Shown here: positions 12,971 to 34,200 of the stretch, one piece after another | Layout: the number at the start of each line of letters is the position of its first letter | Position numbering within the stretch: the stretch's first letter is position 1 | From: Saururus chinensis | Lineage: Eukaryota > Streptophyta > Magnoliopsida > Piperales > Saururaceae | Length of the DNA stretch: 64,000 bases | Direction: 5' to 3' | Assembly: GCA_035235625.1 (NCBI GenBank) | Contig: CP141145.1 | Span: 26,166,563 to 26,230,562, forward strand | Program-made: the position numbers and the translations under genes | Notes under the pieces: generated by a model | The model's database searches: none | What the model was told of the DNA's origin: nothing | The model's input: only the letters and a program-made list of their open reading frames with translations

Positions 12971-13384
12971 AAATTAGATTGAAATACCCTTGGGTTAGGG
13001 TTTTATATTGTGTAAATCGGGCAAACTAATATATTTACTTAGAAATGACTAATCGTGTCGCAACCTATCCTACCAGTGATTTCTAAAGTCTAACCTGTGA
13101 GAAGTGAAAATGTAGTAGGACATCCGATTTTTGACTCCACATTTTGAAAATCTAATTTGTCAAGCGAAGCTTCAGTAGTGAAGTGAGGTTCGGCCCGATG
13201 GTATACTCACACGTCTCTAGTAAAGAAGTGATTTACGGTGAAGGTCTGTAGCCTATTGAGGGGTTAATTTGGCGAGGCTCATTGGCATTAATTAGTCATC
13301 GACTTTCATTGTAATGGTCTATTAATCAAAGTCTAATATTTTTCGTAAGTTCGAATACATGATTGTTCATATATCAGGTTATGG

Positions 13385-13620
13385 GGCACACGATAAGTAG
13401 TACTTGCATACACATATAGTACATAGTCATGTTATAAATAATATGATATACTAAATATTGTATTATCGATAATACGATGTATTATATACAACATTAAAAA
13501 GTTGTGTTGTCGTATTAAGAATGCATCCTATCTTGTTAATGATGACATGAATTATGAACTTATCGTGTATTTGAACATTAATTACATAATGTAAATCAGC
13601 GCGACCGTCTAATTTTGGTC
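13385..13620. repeat. Palindrome array in the leader of element A
   Basis: Degenerate copies of the near-palindrome TCGTGTTATCGATAACACGA (for example ATTATCGATAATACGAT near 13461) occupy the stretch before the Ulp1-type ORF. An AT dinucleotide tract follows at 13635-13664. Confidence 0.6.
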
Positions 13621-13632
13621 ATGACCTATTAT

Positions 13633-13665
<33 letters not shown>

Positions 13666-14395
13666 CTTTTATAAACAAATGCTACAAGAATATAGTCAGA
13701 TGGTGGAATTAGTGAAGGCTTCACAAGATAATTTATAGGAGAAGACCGGGTCTATGAACAAATAATTTCCGTTGTGGACTTCGACTACCATAAGACCCCA
13801 TTGAATCAAGCTTGGGATGCAAGATAATTTTGGAGGAGACTTGGTTCTACCCAGTATACAATTGTAAATAAATTATAATCTTCAGGCTGCTCCTGGATAT
13901 TCTAATAGGTGAGTGCTAAGATGACTCACAAGGGCGTTCAACATCCAAGGGAAAATACTACCCTTCAAGGAGGAAAAATTCGCACTGATCATAGGTTCGA
14001 GGGAAAAAGAAAACAAAAGTTGGATAGTGGCAACAGGGAAGCTGCCCAAGGTAAGAGGTAATTCTTCAAAAGGTTCTTCGCAGGGAAGAATATCTCATTG
14101 AAGAAACTTTGAAGGAAGTGGCAGAAACTAGACATGTTGTCTCCAACAAAGACTTAGCATGCTTGGCCATCATGCACATGGGGGCCCTCGTATTATTTAC
14201 ACAAAGCAACATATTTATGTCCCCATCTCTATGTAACTTCCTTGATGACTGATTATTATGGGGAGGTACAATTGGGTGGAATCAGTTCATGCATGTTGTC
14301 GCAGCATATCCTCAGCCCACCATAACATCAGGAGTATAGAAGACGCACGCTCTGCCATAACTGGTATTCTCATTTAGGCTTTATTTGTGCTACAA

Positions 14396-14702
14396 GTAAA
14401 GTATGGAATATTGATAACATGGTTACTTATATTAGCGTATATTTGATAACACGATAGTATATTAGCATTTTTGGTATATCGTCTTATCAATAACATGCTA
14501 GTGTGATTAGCATGGTTTAGATAACACATTAATTTGATTTCCATGTTATTGACTACACGCTAGTTAGGTTAGTGTGTTTTCGATAACACAATAAATTACC
14601 ATATTGTGCATCTTCATATACATGTTGTGAGTATTTTGTGTAATTATTACATGACATACATGATATAGGATCATTATTAACGGGATTGTTTTGCTCACAT
14701 AG
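14396..14702. repeat. Palindrome array filling intron 1 of the Ulp1-type ORF (A)
   Basis: Between a GTAAAG donor and a CACATAG acceptor are several degenerate copies of the TCGTGTTATCGATAACACGA unit, such as GTTTTCGATAACACAATAAA near 14575. The corresponding intron of element B is also an array. Confidence 0.75.
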
Positions 14703-15499
14703 GTATGATTTTTTTAGCACACTTCTAAATGGGCTCCAAATTCTCCTCCATGTAGTTTAAGGTGCAAGAGGTGACCCGGGTTTACCCAATGGTTGATGGA
14801 GATGGATAAGGCCGCTAAACTTGACCTGACCAATGAAAAGTCGAGGAAGAAGTTGCTAGCTCATTAAAGGATGAGGAAGTGGTGCAAGGAGATGCTTGAG
14901 TAGCTGAAGTTAGATTTTGAAGTCGTATCCCAAATAACTCTAATTACCGAAGAGGCCCACTTGATTGGGGGCCAACAGCTAGCCCAGCAAGCAAAGAGGA
15001 TCGCCATGCATTCAACGATATAGAGGAAAATAGTGCATGTTCAAGCACATTGTGTCTAGACATCAAGACAATATATATCAATCCGATAAAGATGTCATTG
15101 AGAGCTTTGTCATGTTGCTAGATGTCATGATTAGGATTGTTGATGTCGTATTGGATGTGGCCACCTTGTACGGAGAGCGAGGTTGGAGCACCGAAAGTAT
15201 GAAAATTGCACTATAGAGTTTAAAACTCTCTTAAGGTATCCACAGGGTTAATTAAATAGATGCAACCTCCACATGAAGAAATATATTGACTAGAGAAACA
15301 TTACGCAACACCTCCTCTACCAACAACCCCTCTGCCAACAATTGAAGGAGAGAAGTCGGTGAGGGTGAAGGCTCGAGCTTGAAAATCAAGTGAAGTTGTT
15401 CATCATTATATTCCCGAAGAGCAATGAAAATCTCTTCCTCAATCTAAAGATTAAGATTTTATTTTCTGTGATTAGTTCCCTGAGCTTTTTGTCACCAAG

Positions 15500-15802
15500 T
15501 TATTATGTCATGTTATGAATACGATATATTTAGAAAGGTGTGTTATCGATAACATGACATATATTCCTTTTGTATTATCACAAAAATGATGAGATAGTAC
15601 GTTGTGTCATCGATAACACAACAATTCTTATTATTGTCTTCTGTTCAAACAAGTTTTAAAATAGTCGTGTCATCAATAACATGATAGTTTGTATTATCGT
15701 CTTATATTTAAAACGACTTTTAGAATAGTCACATCATCAATAACATGCTTTATTTTTCTTTTTGTAAATATGTTAATACGAGTTGTTGCATGAAGTTTGT
15801 AG
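15500..15802. repeat. Palindrome array filling intron 2 of the Ulp1-type ORF (A)
   Basis: Copies are spaced roughly 40-60 bp apart. The best is TTGTGTCATCGATAACACAA at about 15602-15621. The array stops at the acceptor before the Lys-rich exon. Confidence 0.8.
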
Positions 15803-16608
15803 AGAAAAGGGAATCCAAAGCTGACTCCTCAAAGAAAAATAAGGGTCTCAAGGTCAAACGGGTTGTTATTACCAGATTCCTCAAGAAAATTAATGTGGAA
15901 ATTGTGCAAGTCCGGGAGGAGCCACCAAGGCAACTAAAGCTAAAGATTAAGAAATAAAAAGCTTCTAATGTTAAGCCCCATTGCATCCTTGCTACCACTC
16001 GTACCTAGGAGGATGAGGTACATAGTGGCTAATCTACCAACAAAGACAGGCAAAAAGGAGGTACACAAGGAGGAGGCAAGCAAGGTGGAGGCAGCTAAGG
16101 AGCCAGCCAAGAAAGAGGCAGCTAAGAAAGAGCTAGGCTTGGTTCGTTCAAAGCCACTTAGCAGCTTCTTGGCCATGAAGATCGAAAAGTTGACTAAGGT
16201 AGCAATGGAGTAGGAGGAGGTGAGGCCAAGGGATGAAGTTATGTTGGCAGTCGTCCCTGCCATGTACATTGTTCCTGCCTTAGAAGAGGGAAATGTTGTA
16301 AAGTCACCATGTCAAATACTTGTGATCCAGTTGATTAAGAACTACTAAAGAATATCAAAAGTGTGATAGAAGTCAAAGAGCACGCTGAGAAACATGATAA
16401 GAAGCTAAAGGACAAGGAGGAGATCACAATGGAGCCGTAGACTTACCTTTACTTGTAACATAAGTTTCACATGGAGATCTTACGTGGTAAAGATCAAGAG
16501 ACAATTAAGGATTTTATGGCCAACCCACACCAGCAATGGCCTATAGCAACGCATTTGCATATCAATTATGTGTCTCTGCTTCGTCAAGAGTGCAAAACAA
16601 ATGACATA

Positions 16609-17031
16609 AGAATTAGTTCATGTTTTTGTTCATGTTATCGATGACAAGAAAGTTCACATATCATATTTTAAATAACACGATATGTCAATTCACACAAAGG
16701 TCGTGATTCTGAATCATGTTATTGATAACACGAAATTGAACATATCGTGTTTTAAATAACACGATATGTGAATTCATGAAAAGGTCGTGTTTATGAATCG
16801 TGTTAGCAATAACACGAAATTACACATATTGTGTTATTCGTGTTATAAATAACATGATATGTAAACTCATGCGATAGTTGTGTTTTTGAATCATGTTATC
16901 GATAACATGATCTACAAAAAAAATTTGTCTTAGCCAAAAGATGGATTAGCGTATCGTGTTTGTATATACACGACTTATCGTATATCTTGTTATCACTTAC
17001 ACTAATATTTTTTTGAGATATTAGATTATAG
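16609..17031. repeat. Palindrome array filling intron 3 of the Ulp1-type ORF (A)
   Basis: At least eight copies lie close together, including TCATGTTATCGATAACATGA near 16889-16908 and TCATGTTATTGATAACACGA near 16716. It ends at the acceptor of the protease exon. Confidence 0.85.
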
Positions 17032-17574
17032 ACATCTTCTGCTAACTACTTAATGAATGAAATCAGAAGTATCCTAGAGTTTATCCAAACTGCTTCTTTG
17101 AAAAAAATTTCATCCAACACTACTACAACATAGGGACGCAGGGTCTATGTCACTGGTCATTTCTATCTTCTCATTACCCGATGTAAAGAGAAGAGGTCAA
17201 GTGGTATAATCCACTAAAGGATAACCACAATCACCACTTTGTCAAGATCAACAAGGCTAGACTCCACATTGCCACAACCATGGAGAAGATCCTAAGGATA
17301 AAAGGTGTGGTAAAGTGGTCACTAACGAAGACCCAAAATGTCCCTATTAACTAATGAAGATTGAAGGGTCTTCCTGATATACTGTTGCAAAGCTGACCAC
17401 AGGAGTCCTTCAACTATATATTGGTCAGGCCATCGATATGTGTGACAATTCTTTGTGAAACAATTGACCAAGAGTTTGATGCTTCTTCAGATGAGTTGTA
17501 ATTTTGTATTAATATTTTCTTTCATACTGAAGGGTTTTCCCCTTTTTTTTTTACAATGTACAAGCAGAAAAAAA

Positions 17575-18110
17575 TTCTATTATATTCATTGTAACTTGTT
17601 TTTTATCGTGTAATTGGTAACACATCATCTGAATATATCGTGTAAAAACTCTAGTTAGTGTGTGTAATTGATCAAAGAATCGTGTTATCGACAACACAAA
17701 TTTCGCCTATGTCGTGTTATTGATAATGCGAACTCTAGTTAGGTTGTGTTATCGATAACATGCACTTAAGTTAGTTCGTGTACTTAACTAACAAATCATG
17801 TTATCGACAACATGAACTTTAGTTAGGTCATGTTTTAGACAACACACAATTTAGTTAGGTCGTGTTATGAATAACATGAACTCGAGTTAAGTCGTGTGAT
17901 AGATAACACAAAATCTAGTTAGTAAGTATAATTGATCAACAGATCGTGTTATTGATAACACAAATTTCACTTATGTCATGTTATCGATAACACAATTTTC
18001 TTATACTATTGTATATAATAACACAATATCCATCACAAAAGCGTGTTGTTGATAACACAAATTTTTCTTATGTCGTATGACCGATAATGCGATGTTCATG
18101 TGTTGAAAAT
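17575..18110. repeat. Densest palindrome array, downstream of the Ulp1-type ORF (A)
   Basis: About ten copies lie in 500 bp, with a clear period of roughly 35-40 bp: the near-palindrome (GTGTTATCGATAACA at 17746-17760; TCATGTTATCGATAACAC at 17976-17993) followed by a spacer related to GAACTCTAGTTAGGT. This is the clearest view of the repeat unit. Confidence 0.9.
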
Positions 18111-18219
18111 TAGATATGTAGAATGAAGGATAAGAATACGATTCGTAGATCCAAATGAACACAAATTTAGCTCTATGTTCACAAATAGAAATATCATTAA
18201 TAATAATTGATGAGTACAT

Positions 18220-18990
18220 AGTCTAAACAACAAAAGTACAAAATACAAAAGTAGACCACAAAAGTTCAAAAATAGAAAAATCAAAAGTAGATCATTGCAC
18301 ACCATCTGTCTACACAAGCATGGTCTCGTCAACCACAAAAAAATTGCTTCTAGACATTAGGACATTGAAATAACACCCAAATATGACTTGTCCATCTTCG
18401 AGGCAGATGAGAAGAGTGGTGAAGATGATTAATGAGGTGAATTGTCAAAATTATTTGACAATACTTGTCATTAATCTTCTACATCATCCTTCTTATCCAC
18501 CTAGAAGGCGAATGAGGCATAGTCGGACATTATTTAAATATCCCAATGTCTACCACATTTTTTTGTTGCTGATGAGTATGTATTCCCGGAGACAGATGGT
18601 GTGTGATATGCTAGTCGACAATCGCCCATCACCCATCTCAGTCGGATATTGTTGGCGGCCAATCGCTTTTAGACACCAGTCGCTTTGTCGTTGTCAGGCA
18701 CCCACTTCTAGCCATGTTCCTTAGACGGGCAGGAGGTGGGCACCGGCCGGTCATCTATTAGAATTTCTTAAAATTTATATTTACCAAGAGGGAACCAAAG
18801 GTGAAGTAAGTGTTGTGCCGAAAATTGGTGTGTTGCATTGAAAATTAGTTTGTTGTGTTGAAAATTTGTTTGTTGCACTAGAAATTGGTTTTTTGGGTCA
18901 AAAATTAGTTCGTTGCGCCAAAAATTAGTGTGATGCATCGAAAATTGGTGATGTAAGTGTTGCATAAAAAATTGGGGTAATTTAGGTATG
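18220..18990. other. Unidentified spacer segment between the convergent genes (A)
   Basis: This segment is free of the palindrome arrays. It shares the short sequence ACATTGAAATAACAC (about 18362) with the repeated segments of element B at 51.3, 52.4, 52.6 and 55.0 kb, so it is probably the single-copy counterpart. At 18800-18965 a short run of degenerate units ends in AAAATTGGTGTGTTG or AAAATTAGTTTGTTG. No protein family is recognised in either strand. Confidence 0.45.
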
Positions 18991-18994
18991 AATT

Positions 18995-19490
18995 AGTTAA
19001 TGTTTTGGTTAATAACACAAAATATTGTTATCGTGTTGTAAATAACACGCTCTGTGACTTCACCCAATGGTTAGGTTTCTGAATCATGTTATGGATAACA
19101 CTCAAGGCAACATTTTCTTGTTATCGTCTGTCATTTTTTAGATAGTTTTATATTAATATTTTTCAGTATGTAATATAACAATTATTTATGTAATGCATCT
19201 ATATGTCATTTCTCTCTTACAATGTAAAAGTAGTTACAAAAAATTTATGTTATATTCATTGTAAGTCATTTTTTTATCATATAATTGGTAACACATGATC
19301 CCTTTGATTATATTTTTTATTACACGATATGTATGCATAAGACAATATAAACAATATACATTGATCAAAATATCGTGTTATCGACAACACAAACTCTATT
19401 TATGTCGTATCATTGATAACGTGATATGCATACACTATTATATATGATCAAACGACATTCATCAAAAAATGTATTTCTAAGAACATGACT
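18995..19490. repeat. Palindrome array 3' of the transposase (A)
   Basis: Degenerate copies continue up to the end of the transposase 3' exon, for example TATCGTGTTATCGACAACAC near 19372. The spacing is looser than in the 17.6-18.1 kb array. Confidence 0.75.
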
Positions 19491-19901
19491 ACAACATTTT
19501 GGGAATATAATTTCTTTCGTCCAACTAAAGAACGGGGGTGGATAAGGCAACCCTGATCAATGTTCCCTGTCTTTTTGTCATTTTTTTCCTACTCTTTTGT
19601 TCACCCTCATTAAGCTTGTATTTGGACTAGTAGCCACTTATAGAGGGTAATCTTGTGTGCTACCACAACATTTGCAATTGTGACCTAACTTCCTGCATAC
19701 TCCACATTTGCATGGGGCTTTAACCTTGGGTCATGACTCTCGATATATCATTTTATATGTTTCTATTTAGTATTATTTTCCACAATAATCATACATATAG
19801 AAGTATCTATGATCAATTGCTACAACTGAATGTTTACAAGGTGGCCTCAAAAGCTGAAACTTTCCACATGTGTAGCTATATTCGACCAGATTTACTATAT
19901 C

Positions 19902-20274
19902 CTATTAAATGAATATCATGTGAATGAGAACATGATAAGTGATATTATAGTGTTATCAAAAACACGACCTATTAACACATGTTGTTTATATGCTTAGTAT
20001 TTTTCCTACAACGATTGAATTTTAAGTAGTTAACACTAAAAAAGATTAAACGACAAGTTAACAAATTGTGTTCCTGAGAACATAAAAATATTACTAGTCA
20101 TGTTTTTGTAAAATTGGACTTTATAATCAGTGTGTTCATAGTAACATGATAGATAAACAAGTCGTGTTTTAAAAAAATGTAACTGCATAAGCCTCGTGTG
20201 GCCGATAACATGTCTTCTTCAAAAGTCGTCTTTTTGTAAACCCAACTCTATAAATATCATAAAATATGTTTTAC
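19902..20274. repeat. Fused intron array at the site of the lost catalytic exon (A)
   Basis: One array of degenerate near-palindromes lies between the SWIM exon and exon 2. Its left flank matches the flank of B intron 3 (near 56108) and its right flank matches the flank of B intron 2 (near 57567). Confidence 0.7.
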
Positions 20275-21102
20275 CTGCACGCCAGCATTTCTTGTAGTTT
20301 ATAGTTATACCTCAGTGCTTCGAAATATATCTTGTTTATACTTTTCGGTGTAATGTCTCTTAAAATATTTAAGCAGCCCATAACATTTTCTCGCACTTGA
20401 AAGGGACATTGCTAAAGAATGGTTAGTTGGCTTCATTTGCATTCTACATGAATGGTTGAGCACTAACTTTGTCACAGTCACATAATCGCCTATGTTTGAA
20501 ACCCTTATATGCAACTTTTTAGGATTAGTTGGAGTACTTTGTGGCCTATGTATTTTTTTTATCATCCACAGCCCGATATGTGAAATTAGCCTTTATTACA
20601 AGGTCAATCAAAACCCTCTTAAAATTCAGGCTTAGAAAATGTGCACTCAATTAGAGTATATTTTAGTAGTTCTTTATTTGCAAACTACCAATCATTACTT
20701 CACCCTTAGCAAGATTTGGTTCCAACAAGTTGAGATCATCAATTGTCTTCTACTTAGCCTCAACCTCAATATCAATATTATTGGGTACCTTGTTGCGTAT
20801 CAATATTATTGGGTACCTTATTGCATCCGGATTCTTCATAGTCAAATATATTTTTCATGTCAATTATGTCATTCTCGTTCCATTGGTCATCATCTCACAC
20901 TTCTTTAAATTTTTAGTCATTAAAATTTCCAAGGTTGTATAAGGCATCATATTTAACAAACAAAGTCCTTATCGCACTCATTGTAGGCGATATTTCTTCA
21001 AATTCAGTATAAATAACTTCTATAATGGATTCTATAAGCATTGGAATGTTGTATTATGTGTGACATGCATTTGTTGAGTTGAAATCTCCAGAATCCCTCA
21101 AT

Positions 21103-21383
21103 CTGCAATGGATATTAATGTATTAATCAATATACAATATAATTCAACATCATGTATTCGGTTACACGCTTAAAAACTTAGTTGTGTTATCGAATGAATG
21201 ATATTTATATAAGTTGTATTATTGTATCTACGCTAAACAGAATTTGTGATATATTACTTTTGCATTTCATATCATTAGTTATGCAATATTATAAATATGA
21301 TGATTTTGCTAAACACGATATTCTTTTTGCTGAACATAATAACAATAAAACATAATGTTGTGTATTCTAAAATTCATTGTTAC
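21103..21383. repeat. Palindrome array in transposase intron 1 (A)
   Basis: Weakly conserved copies lie between the exon 1 donor and the exon 2 acceptor. Element B has an array at the same place (58375-58680). Confidence 0.6.
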
Positions 21384-22064
21384 CTAATTGTTTCATAAGT
21401 ACATTATGTATCATTAACTCCCATATATAATCTGCCATTGAAGCTAGGTGAGCCGATACCACCGATGATTTATATTTATTAACAGTATGGTTCTTTTCCA
21501 CAATAATGATGTTGTCATGCTCTTTTTATCTCTACATACAATAATAACATTTATTTATTTATCTTCTTATAAATAAAAAACACTGATTGTAAAATATTTA
21601 TTATTTTATAATTCATACAAAATAGATGATTACAAAAATGAAATCAAATACTTCAAAGTTATATTACCATTGACAGTAAGCCTTTATTTGACTTGAACCC
21701 ACAGCTCAACGAACCTCACCGACGGACCAATATTTATCAACTACACTATCCACATACATGTCATTATTACCTACCTCTCTGTTATAATTAATATAAATAT
21801 CAATCTTCTCTATTATAATAATTAAAAAGTAATCGAATCAGCCAAAATAAAACTTTTTTCACGTGAAATAACTTCCATCGTGGAAAGAATAAATTTTACT
21901 ATCTCCAACGACTCAATGATAAATCAATCAGAGCTAAATTCTAACTTGCCACTAATCATTCATCTCCACCATAACAACATTGAACTCTTATAATGTTAAT
22001 TTATGAAAATCTATATAGGAATTAAGTTTATTTAAAACTTAAAAAGGGCAATTTCATCCTAAAT

Positions 22065-22751
22065 ATGTCATTTACTATTAAAAAGTAAGAAATATAGAGT
22101 ATTTGCTTCTATAACCAGGTTATATAGAAAAAACTCTTATCATAAATATAGGCAACTTGACCTCAACCAGACTCGGGCGTAGAGATTTGCCAAACTTTCT
22201 AGCCATTAATAGTCAGCCATGTTAATCATCAAAAAGTCACAAGCTGAGTCAACGAGGTAGCAGCCCACAAATCATTTTTGCAACAAAAGGGACCTGGTGG
22301 TGAACGTATCATTACTTCCAAGTTCCAACAAATTCATGGTTCCACCCGCATTAGGCATGACCATATCATTAATCCATACCAATTCATTTCACAAATGCTG
22401 GGATTTTCCATTAAAAAGTAGCAAGAGCATTAGAACTTACAGTGGTTAAATCATAGTTAAGGAACTCATAGACCGATGAAAAATTTTCAGAAGTTAGAAA
22501 GGCATTAATCTCTTATGAGAATCAGAAGCTGGAACATTGCCAGCCATTTGCTCCAAATTATGTCAATAGCTGGGCGGTGGGCCGAATGAAGCCCTGGTAT
22601 ACCTCCGAAGAAAGGGGAAGGAAAAATTTACAGGGTTTCTGAGCTATGGCAACCCTACCTCTCCTGTCAATCACAATTGCAGCAGCTGTCAAGCAATTAA
22701 TTTACAGCCTTGGATGACACTTGAACGAATGTAATCTATAACTTATTATCA
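22065..22751. other. 3' flank of the REF6-like gene
   Basis: AT-rich sequence between element A and the REF6-like stop codon. The last few hundred bases are expected to be the 3' UTR (minus strand). No other gene is seen. Confidence 0.55.
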
Positions 22752-30884
<8,133 letters not shown>

Positions 30885-31116
30885 TTTTCCTGGGTTAACA
30901 AGGGCGAAACCTATATCATTCCGCAGCCATTACTGCAGGGAATTCTACAGGACGGTCAACAGCCGCAGAAAGTGGAGAAGAAGGAGGAAAGCTAGCTCTT
31001 TTACGGGAAGCTCCGGCCTGATCTCTTCTCCTCCTCCCCTTCTGCAAGCGGAAAAAACAGAGGAGGGGGGGAAATGGGAGCGGAAAAGAGTTGAGGGCCG
31101 GGAGTGAGGTTTTATT

Positions 31117-31130
31117 CCGGGTTTATATGA
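31117..31130 (-). promoter_or_regulatory. Possible TATA box of the REF6-like gene
   Basis: The minus strand reads TCATATAAAC about 240 bp upstream of the ATG. It is the only TATA-like match close to the gene. The distance implies a leader of about 200 nt. Confidence 0.35.
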
Positions 31131-31210
31131 AAGTTCCAAAATACCCTTAAGATTCCTTCAAAATTGTGCTCGTGCCACCTGACCCGTTTTGGCGTTTTTC
31201 TGCTGGATCC

Positions 31211-31218
31211 CACGTGTG
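31211..31218. promoter_or_regulatory. G-box / ABRE-like CACGTGTG
   Basis: CACGTGTG lies about 330 bp upstream of the REF6-like ATG. The palindromic CACGTG core is the classic bZIP/bHLH site. Whether it is used here is unknown. Confidence 0.4.
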
Positions 31219-31229
31219 GCTTAGTACGG

Positions 31230-34200
31230 GAGGCGACCGTTAAAAGCCCCAGGGTTTGGGCGTGGGCGGGGGTGGGGCGTCGGTCAATGGCAGTGTCGTG
31301 AATACGAGACGGAGTTCGGGCCTTTTGACAGTGCAGAGGTCATTAAAACGGTGGGAATTGACGCTGCAATTAATTTTTGCAATCTGGTGACTGGAGGGAT
31401 ACGGTAAGAAAAGGGCTGTAAATCTTTCCGTTTTTATTATTTGAGTCACGGCAGAGTGCAAAACGACATGTTATTCAGTATATTTACAATAGTACCATCG
31501 ATCATCTCCCAAGAATGATAAAAGGGCTCTTATCAAAAGGGATCATTAAAAAAGCTTTTCTCTTGGACACCTATTTTCATCATGTTAGACAACATATTAT
31601 TCTAAAACAAGGTAAAACTCATCAACTCATGTGAGCCCAATATGACCCCACGAGTTGTATGTGTTTTACGATCACTTTAAGCATGTTATTTTAAGGACAT
31701 ATAAATATAGAAAGGGGGGCTAGAAGAGGCCATGGCCCCCATCTGTACTAAAATTTAATATTATTTTATTAAGTAAGAGCACATGGCCCTATAATTTATC
31801 TTTTTTGGTGGGACTAAGTGGCCCTTCTAAAGTTATTTTCTTAGCTCAGTCCCTGTAAGGACACATGCATATGAAATCATGCAACAAATTCGAAAAAGCT
31901 AAATAGAGGGGTCAATCATTGTGAAGCTAAGATTCCAAGCTTGAACCGCCACATCATTAATACAGATATATCTCAATTTACTTAGTAATGATGATTTACG
32001 AATATTATGTGTGGGGGGATAGCTAGCTAGATACGATGCTCTAATAAGACGATCATCTTACCCGTTTTAGATATGAAAACCTTATTATCAAAGGGAAGAG
32101 TTTTTCCTATTTTTTACTAATAATGAGTCTAGCGTAACTTAAGCATGAGTTGTTAAAATTTTAGATTAAAAATACACATATTAGTATAAAAATATTAATA
32201 CTAATGTATGTTAACATATGTATCATTGATCTAAAATGTCAAAAGAGAATATAAAAAACTATTTCCTCCATCCTAAATTAACAGCTCTATATGAAAAAAA
32301 AAAGCTCATTCTTCTTTAATAATTTTATTTTATTAAATTTAAATAGTTGAGTACTTTAAAAAAGCATCATAAGTTTATTTTTCTTCCTTTCCCTTTAATA
32401 AAAATTATATTTTTTTAAATATAAATATTAGTATAAGATAAAAAGAATTTTTCTTATGAAAAATGTGGTCGACGATAAGAGGAAATATATTTTGGCAACA
32501 TTATTACGAATCAACATTTTGTCTAAACCTATGCCTTCAACTGCGAGTCGAGTACGTGCAGGGCAGCTCAGGTCATGAGCCATTCGCATCCGGGAGCACG
32601 CACTTTTTGGACACGCTATTTATCAAGAACATTATATGGTACATAGCATAACTTATTTGGACAGCAATGCGTAGGGCCCACCCCATTGTACAGATAAGTG
32701 TAATATCACTCGCGTAGTTTCTTTGTTGGTGTAGTGACAGTTAATTCCATGTGGACGTACGTGAACATTACGTGTCAATGCCATGCAGTGGCATATCCGC
32801 AATTTCTACGAAAACGGGGGTCAGTATGGAGGAGTCACTGGCCTTTTTTTACTGGCAAGTGGTACTAGTACTACTTACTGCGGGCGGCCTACATTGGACA
32901 CGCTGCGCACACGATTGGTTGTTAGCCTCCAGCCTCCAGTGTCCTCAAACGCGTGTTTATTACGTGCTTGACGTTAGAAACCGTCAGATCAGTGGGCCCC
33001 CACATTGATCTGACGGATCTTATACATGAGCACGATATTGACACGCATTATATGGGTAACATTAATGTTATGATCTAATTAGATTAGATTAAACTTGAGA
33101 TTATGATGTGATAAGCAAAGCAAAGCACCTACCCTTGTCCCCATCAAAGGAGAATGAAAGCGACTTGAGTGATAGAATTAACGTGGGCCCCACCAAGCCT
33201 GCCAATGGACATTTGGGGAATTTTATGTCTTCCAATTGAGGGGATTGTGAACTTGGGATTAAGTGAGAACATAAAGTGCCTAATGTCCAGCTGGGACTGT
33301 TTTGTGGTTGGCTCTAAAGCAAAGTCTGCTGACTTGGAAACCTAGCTATTAGATATGATATTTTTTTCTACAGTAATATTTTTTTACCTTTCCTCAATTA
33401 TATGAGTATTACTACACTGACGTTAAGGTTTATACATGATGAAATTACTTTATTATGTACATACAATATATTGATTAGTTAGTTATATTTTTTTAAACCC
33501 GCCATTAAGCTGTGTTTGTCTGATGAAGTAACTTCGTTACATGTGAAGCTGTAGTATTTATATGTAATTATGGGTGTTGTTTTAGTTTCAACCCAATTTG
33601 GAGTTACTTGGGGGTGTAAGAACTCAAAACTAACAGTGAAGATTCACCGAGGTGTCCCCACAGATCATGGTTTTTTGTGTTGCAAATGTGCTATTGTGTG
33701 TGTCCGTTGATTTTCGATGATTAATGGTTGGTGAAACTTCGAGTTTAAGGTGGAGATGGGGGTTTACATGAACTCCATTAGGTTGCACATTGGCGGATTA
33801 TTTGTTATTTAAATTTAAATAGCTAAATTGTTAACCATATGTTAAAATTATAAGCCTATACAAGTATATGAGACTTGTTTAGATGCATATATATGTCCCA
33901 TGTCCCATATTACTTGAGGGCCTGAGTTTGAATTATCCATTCACTTCCTTGACATGATGTAACCCGTTAGATTATGATCTGATCATAACTTTGTCACGCA
34001 ATGCATAAATTTTTCAATGTGCGACCCGATATATATTAATTTTTTCTATATATATATTATTCCTATACTAAATTAGGCTCTACTTTTTCTATTAGCTAAC
34101 TATAGTTTTTCATTTGCTAAATAAACTTGTATTAACCCAAAAAAGAGAATATACAAGACCCCCCAAAAATAAAAATTAAGACACATTTCATATGTCTGAA

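Larger units (their letters stand above)
13680..17515 (+). pseudogene. Ulp1-type (C48) ORF of element A, decayed
   Basis: Four exon-like blocks align with element B: about 13680-14395, 14703-15500, 15803-16608 and 17032-17515. The first carries the region aligned with B's DEDLAWLAIVHIGVLVLFTQ and SYNWAGAMH block (here ISNKDLACLAIMHMGALVLF), a DUF1985-like conserved block. The third is rich in Lys and Glu. The last holds WYNPLKDNHNHHF, corresponding to the C48 protease region of B. Many stops and frameshifts are present, so no complete protein is made. Splice sites are partly intact (CACATAG at 14702 and TTTGTAG at 15802 as acceptors). Confidence 0.65.
19500..21900 (-). pseudogene. MuDR-type transposase of element A lacking its catalytic exon
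   Basis: Three exon-like blocks on the minus strand: exon 1 about 21900-21384 (PB1-like N-terminal region; CAATTAG/GTAACA donor), exon 2 21102-20275 (CCATTGCAG acceptor, GTGCAG/GTAAAA donor), and a last exon 19901-19500 with a SWIM zinc-finger signature (YTCGKFQLLRPPCKHSVVAI). Compared with element B the whole exon with the DDE catalytic residues is missing, and one 373-bp intron (19902-20274) replaces two introns plus that exon. It therefore cannot encode an active transposase. Confidence 0.7.
12971..22064. mobile_element. Mutator-like element A (Ulp1-carrying type), about 9.1 kb
   Basis: The ends are imperfect inverted repeats: AAATTAGATTGAAATACCC at 12971-12989, and the reverse complement of the right end at 22046-22064 gives ATTTAGGATGAAATTGCCC. 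Inside are a + strand Ulp1-type gene (13.68-17.5 kb) and a facing - strand MuDR-type transposase (21.9-19.5 kb). All recognisable exons are matched by element B in the same order and orientation, but A lacks the transposase catalytic exon. I could not identify a clean 9-11-bp target duplication, so the outer limits may be off by a few bases. Ulp1-carrying MULEs (Kaonashi-like) are an established plant group. The assignment rests on the gene pair plus homology to B. Confidence 0.8.

Noticed and set aside
13385..21400. The regularly spaced palindromes as a CRISPR array
   Set aside because: The repeats are degenerate, spacers are themselves related and variable in length, and the setting is a plant transposon with introns. 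No cas genes are present.
22065..22751. A further small gene between element A and the REF6-like stop
   Set aside because: No ORF with recognisable homology; the region fits the 3' UTR and flank of the minus-strand gene.
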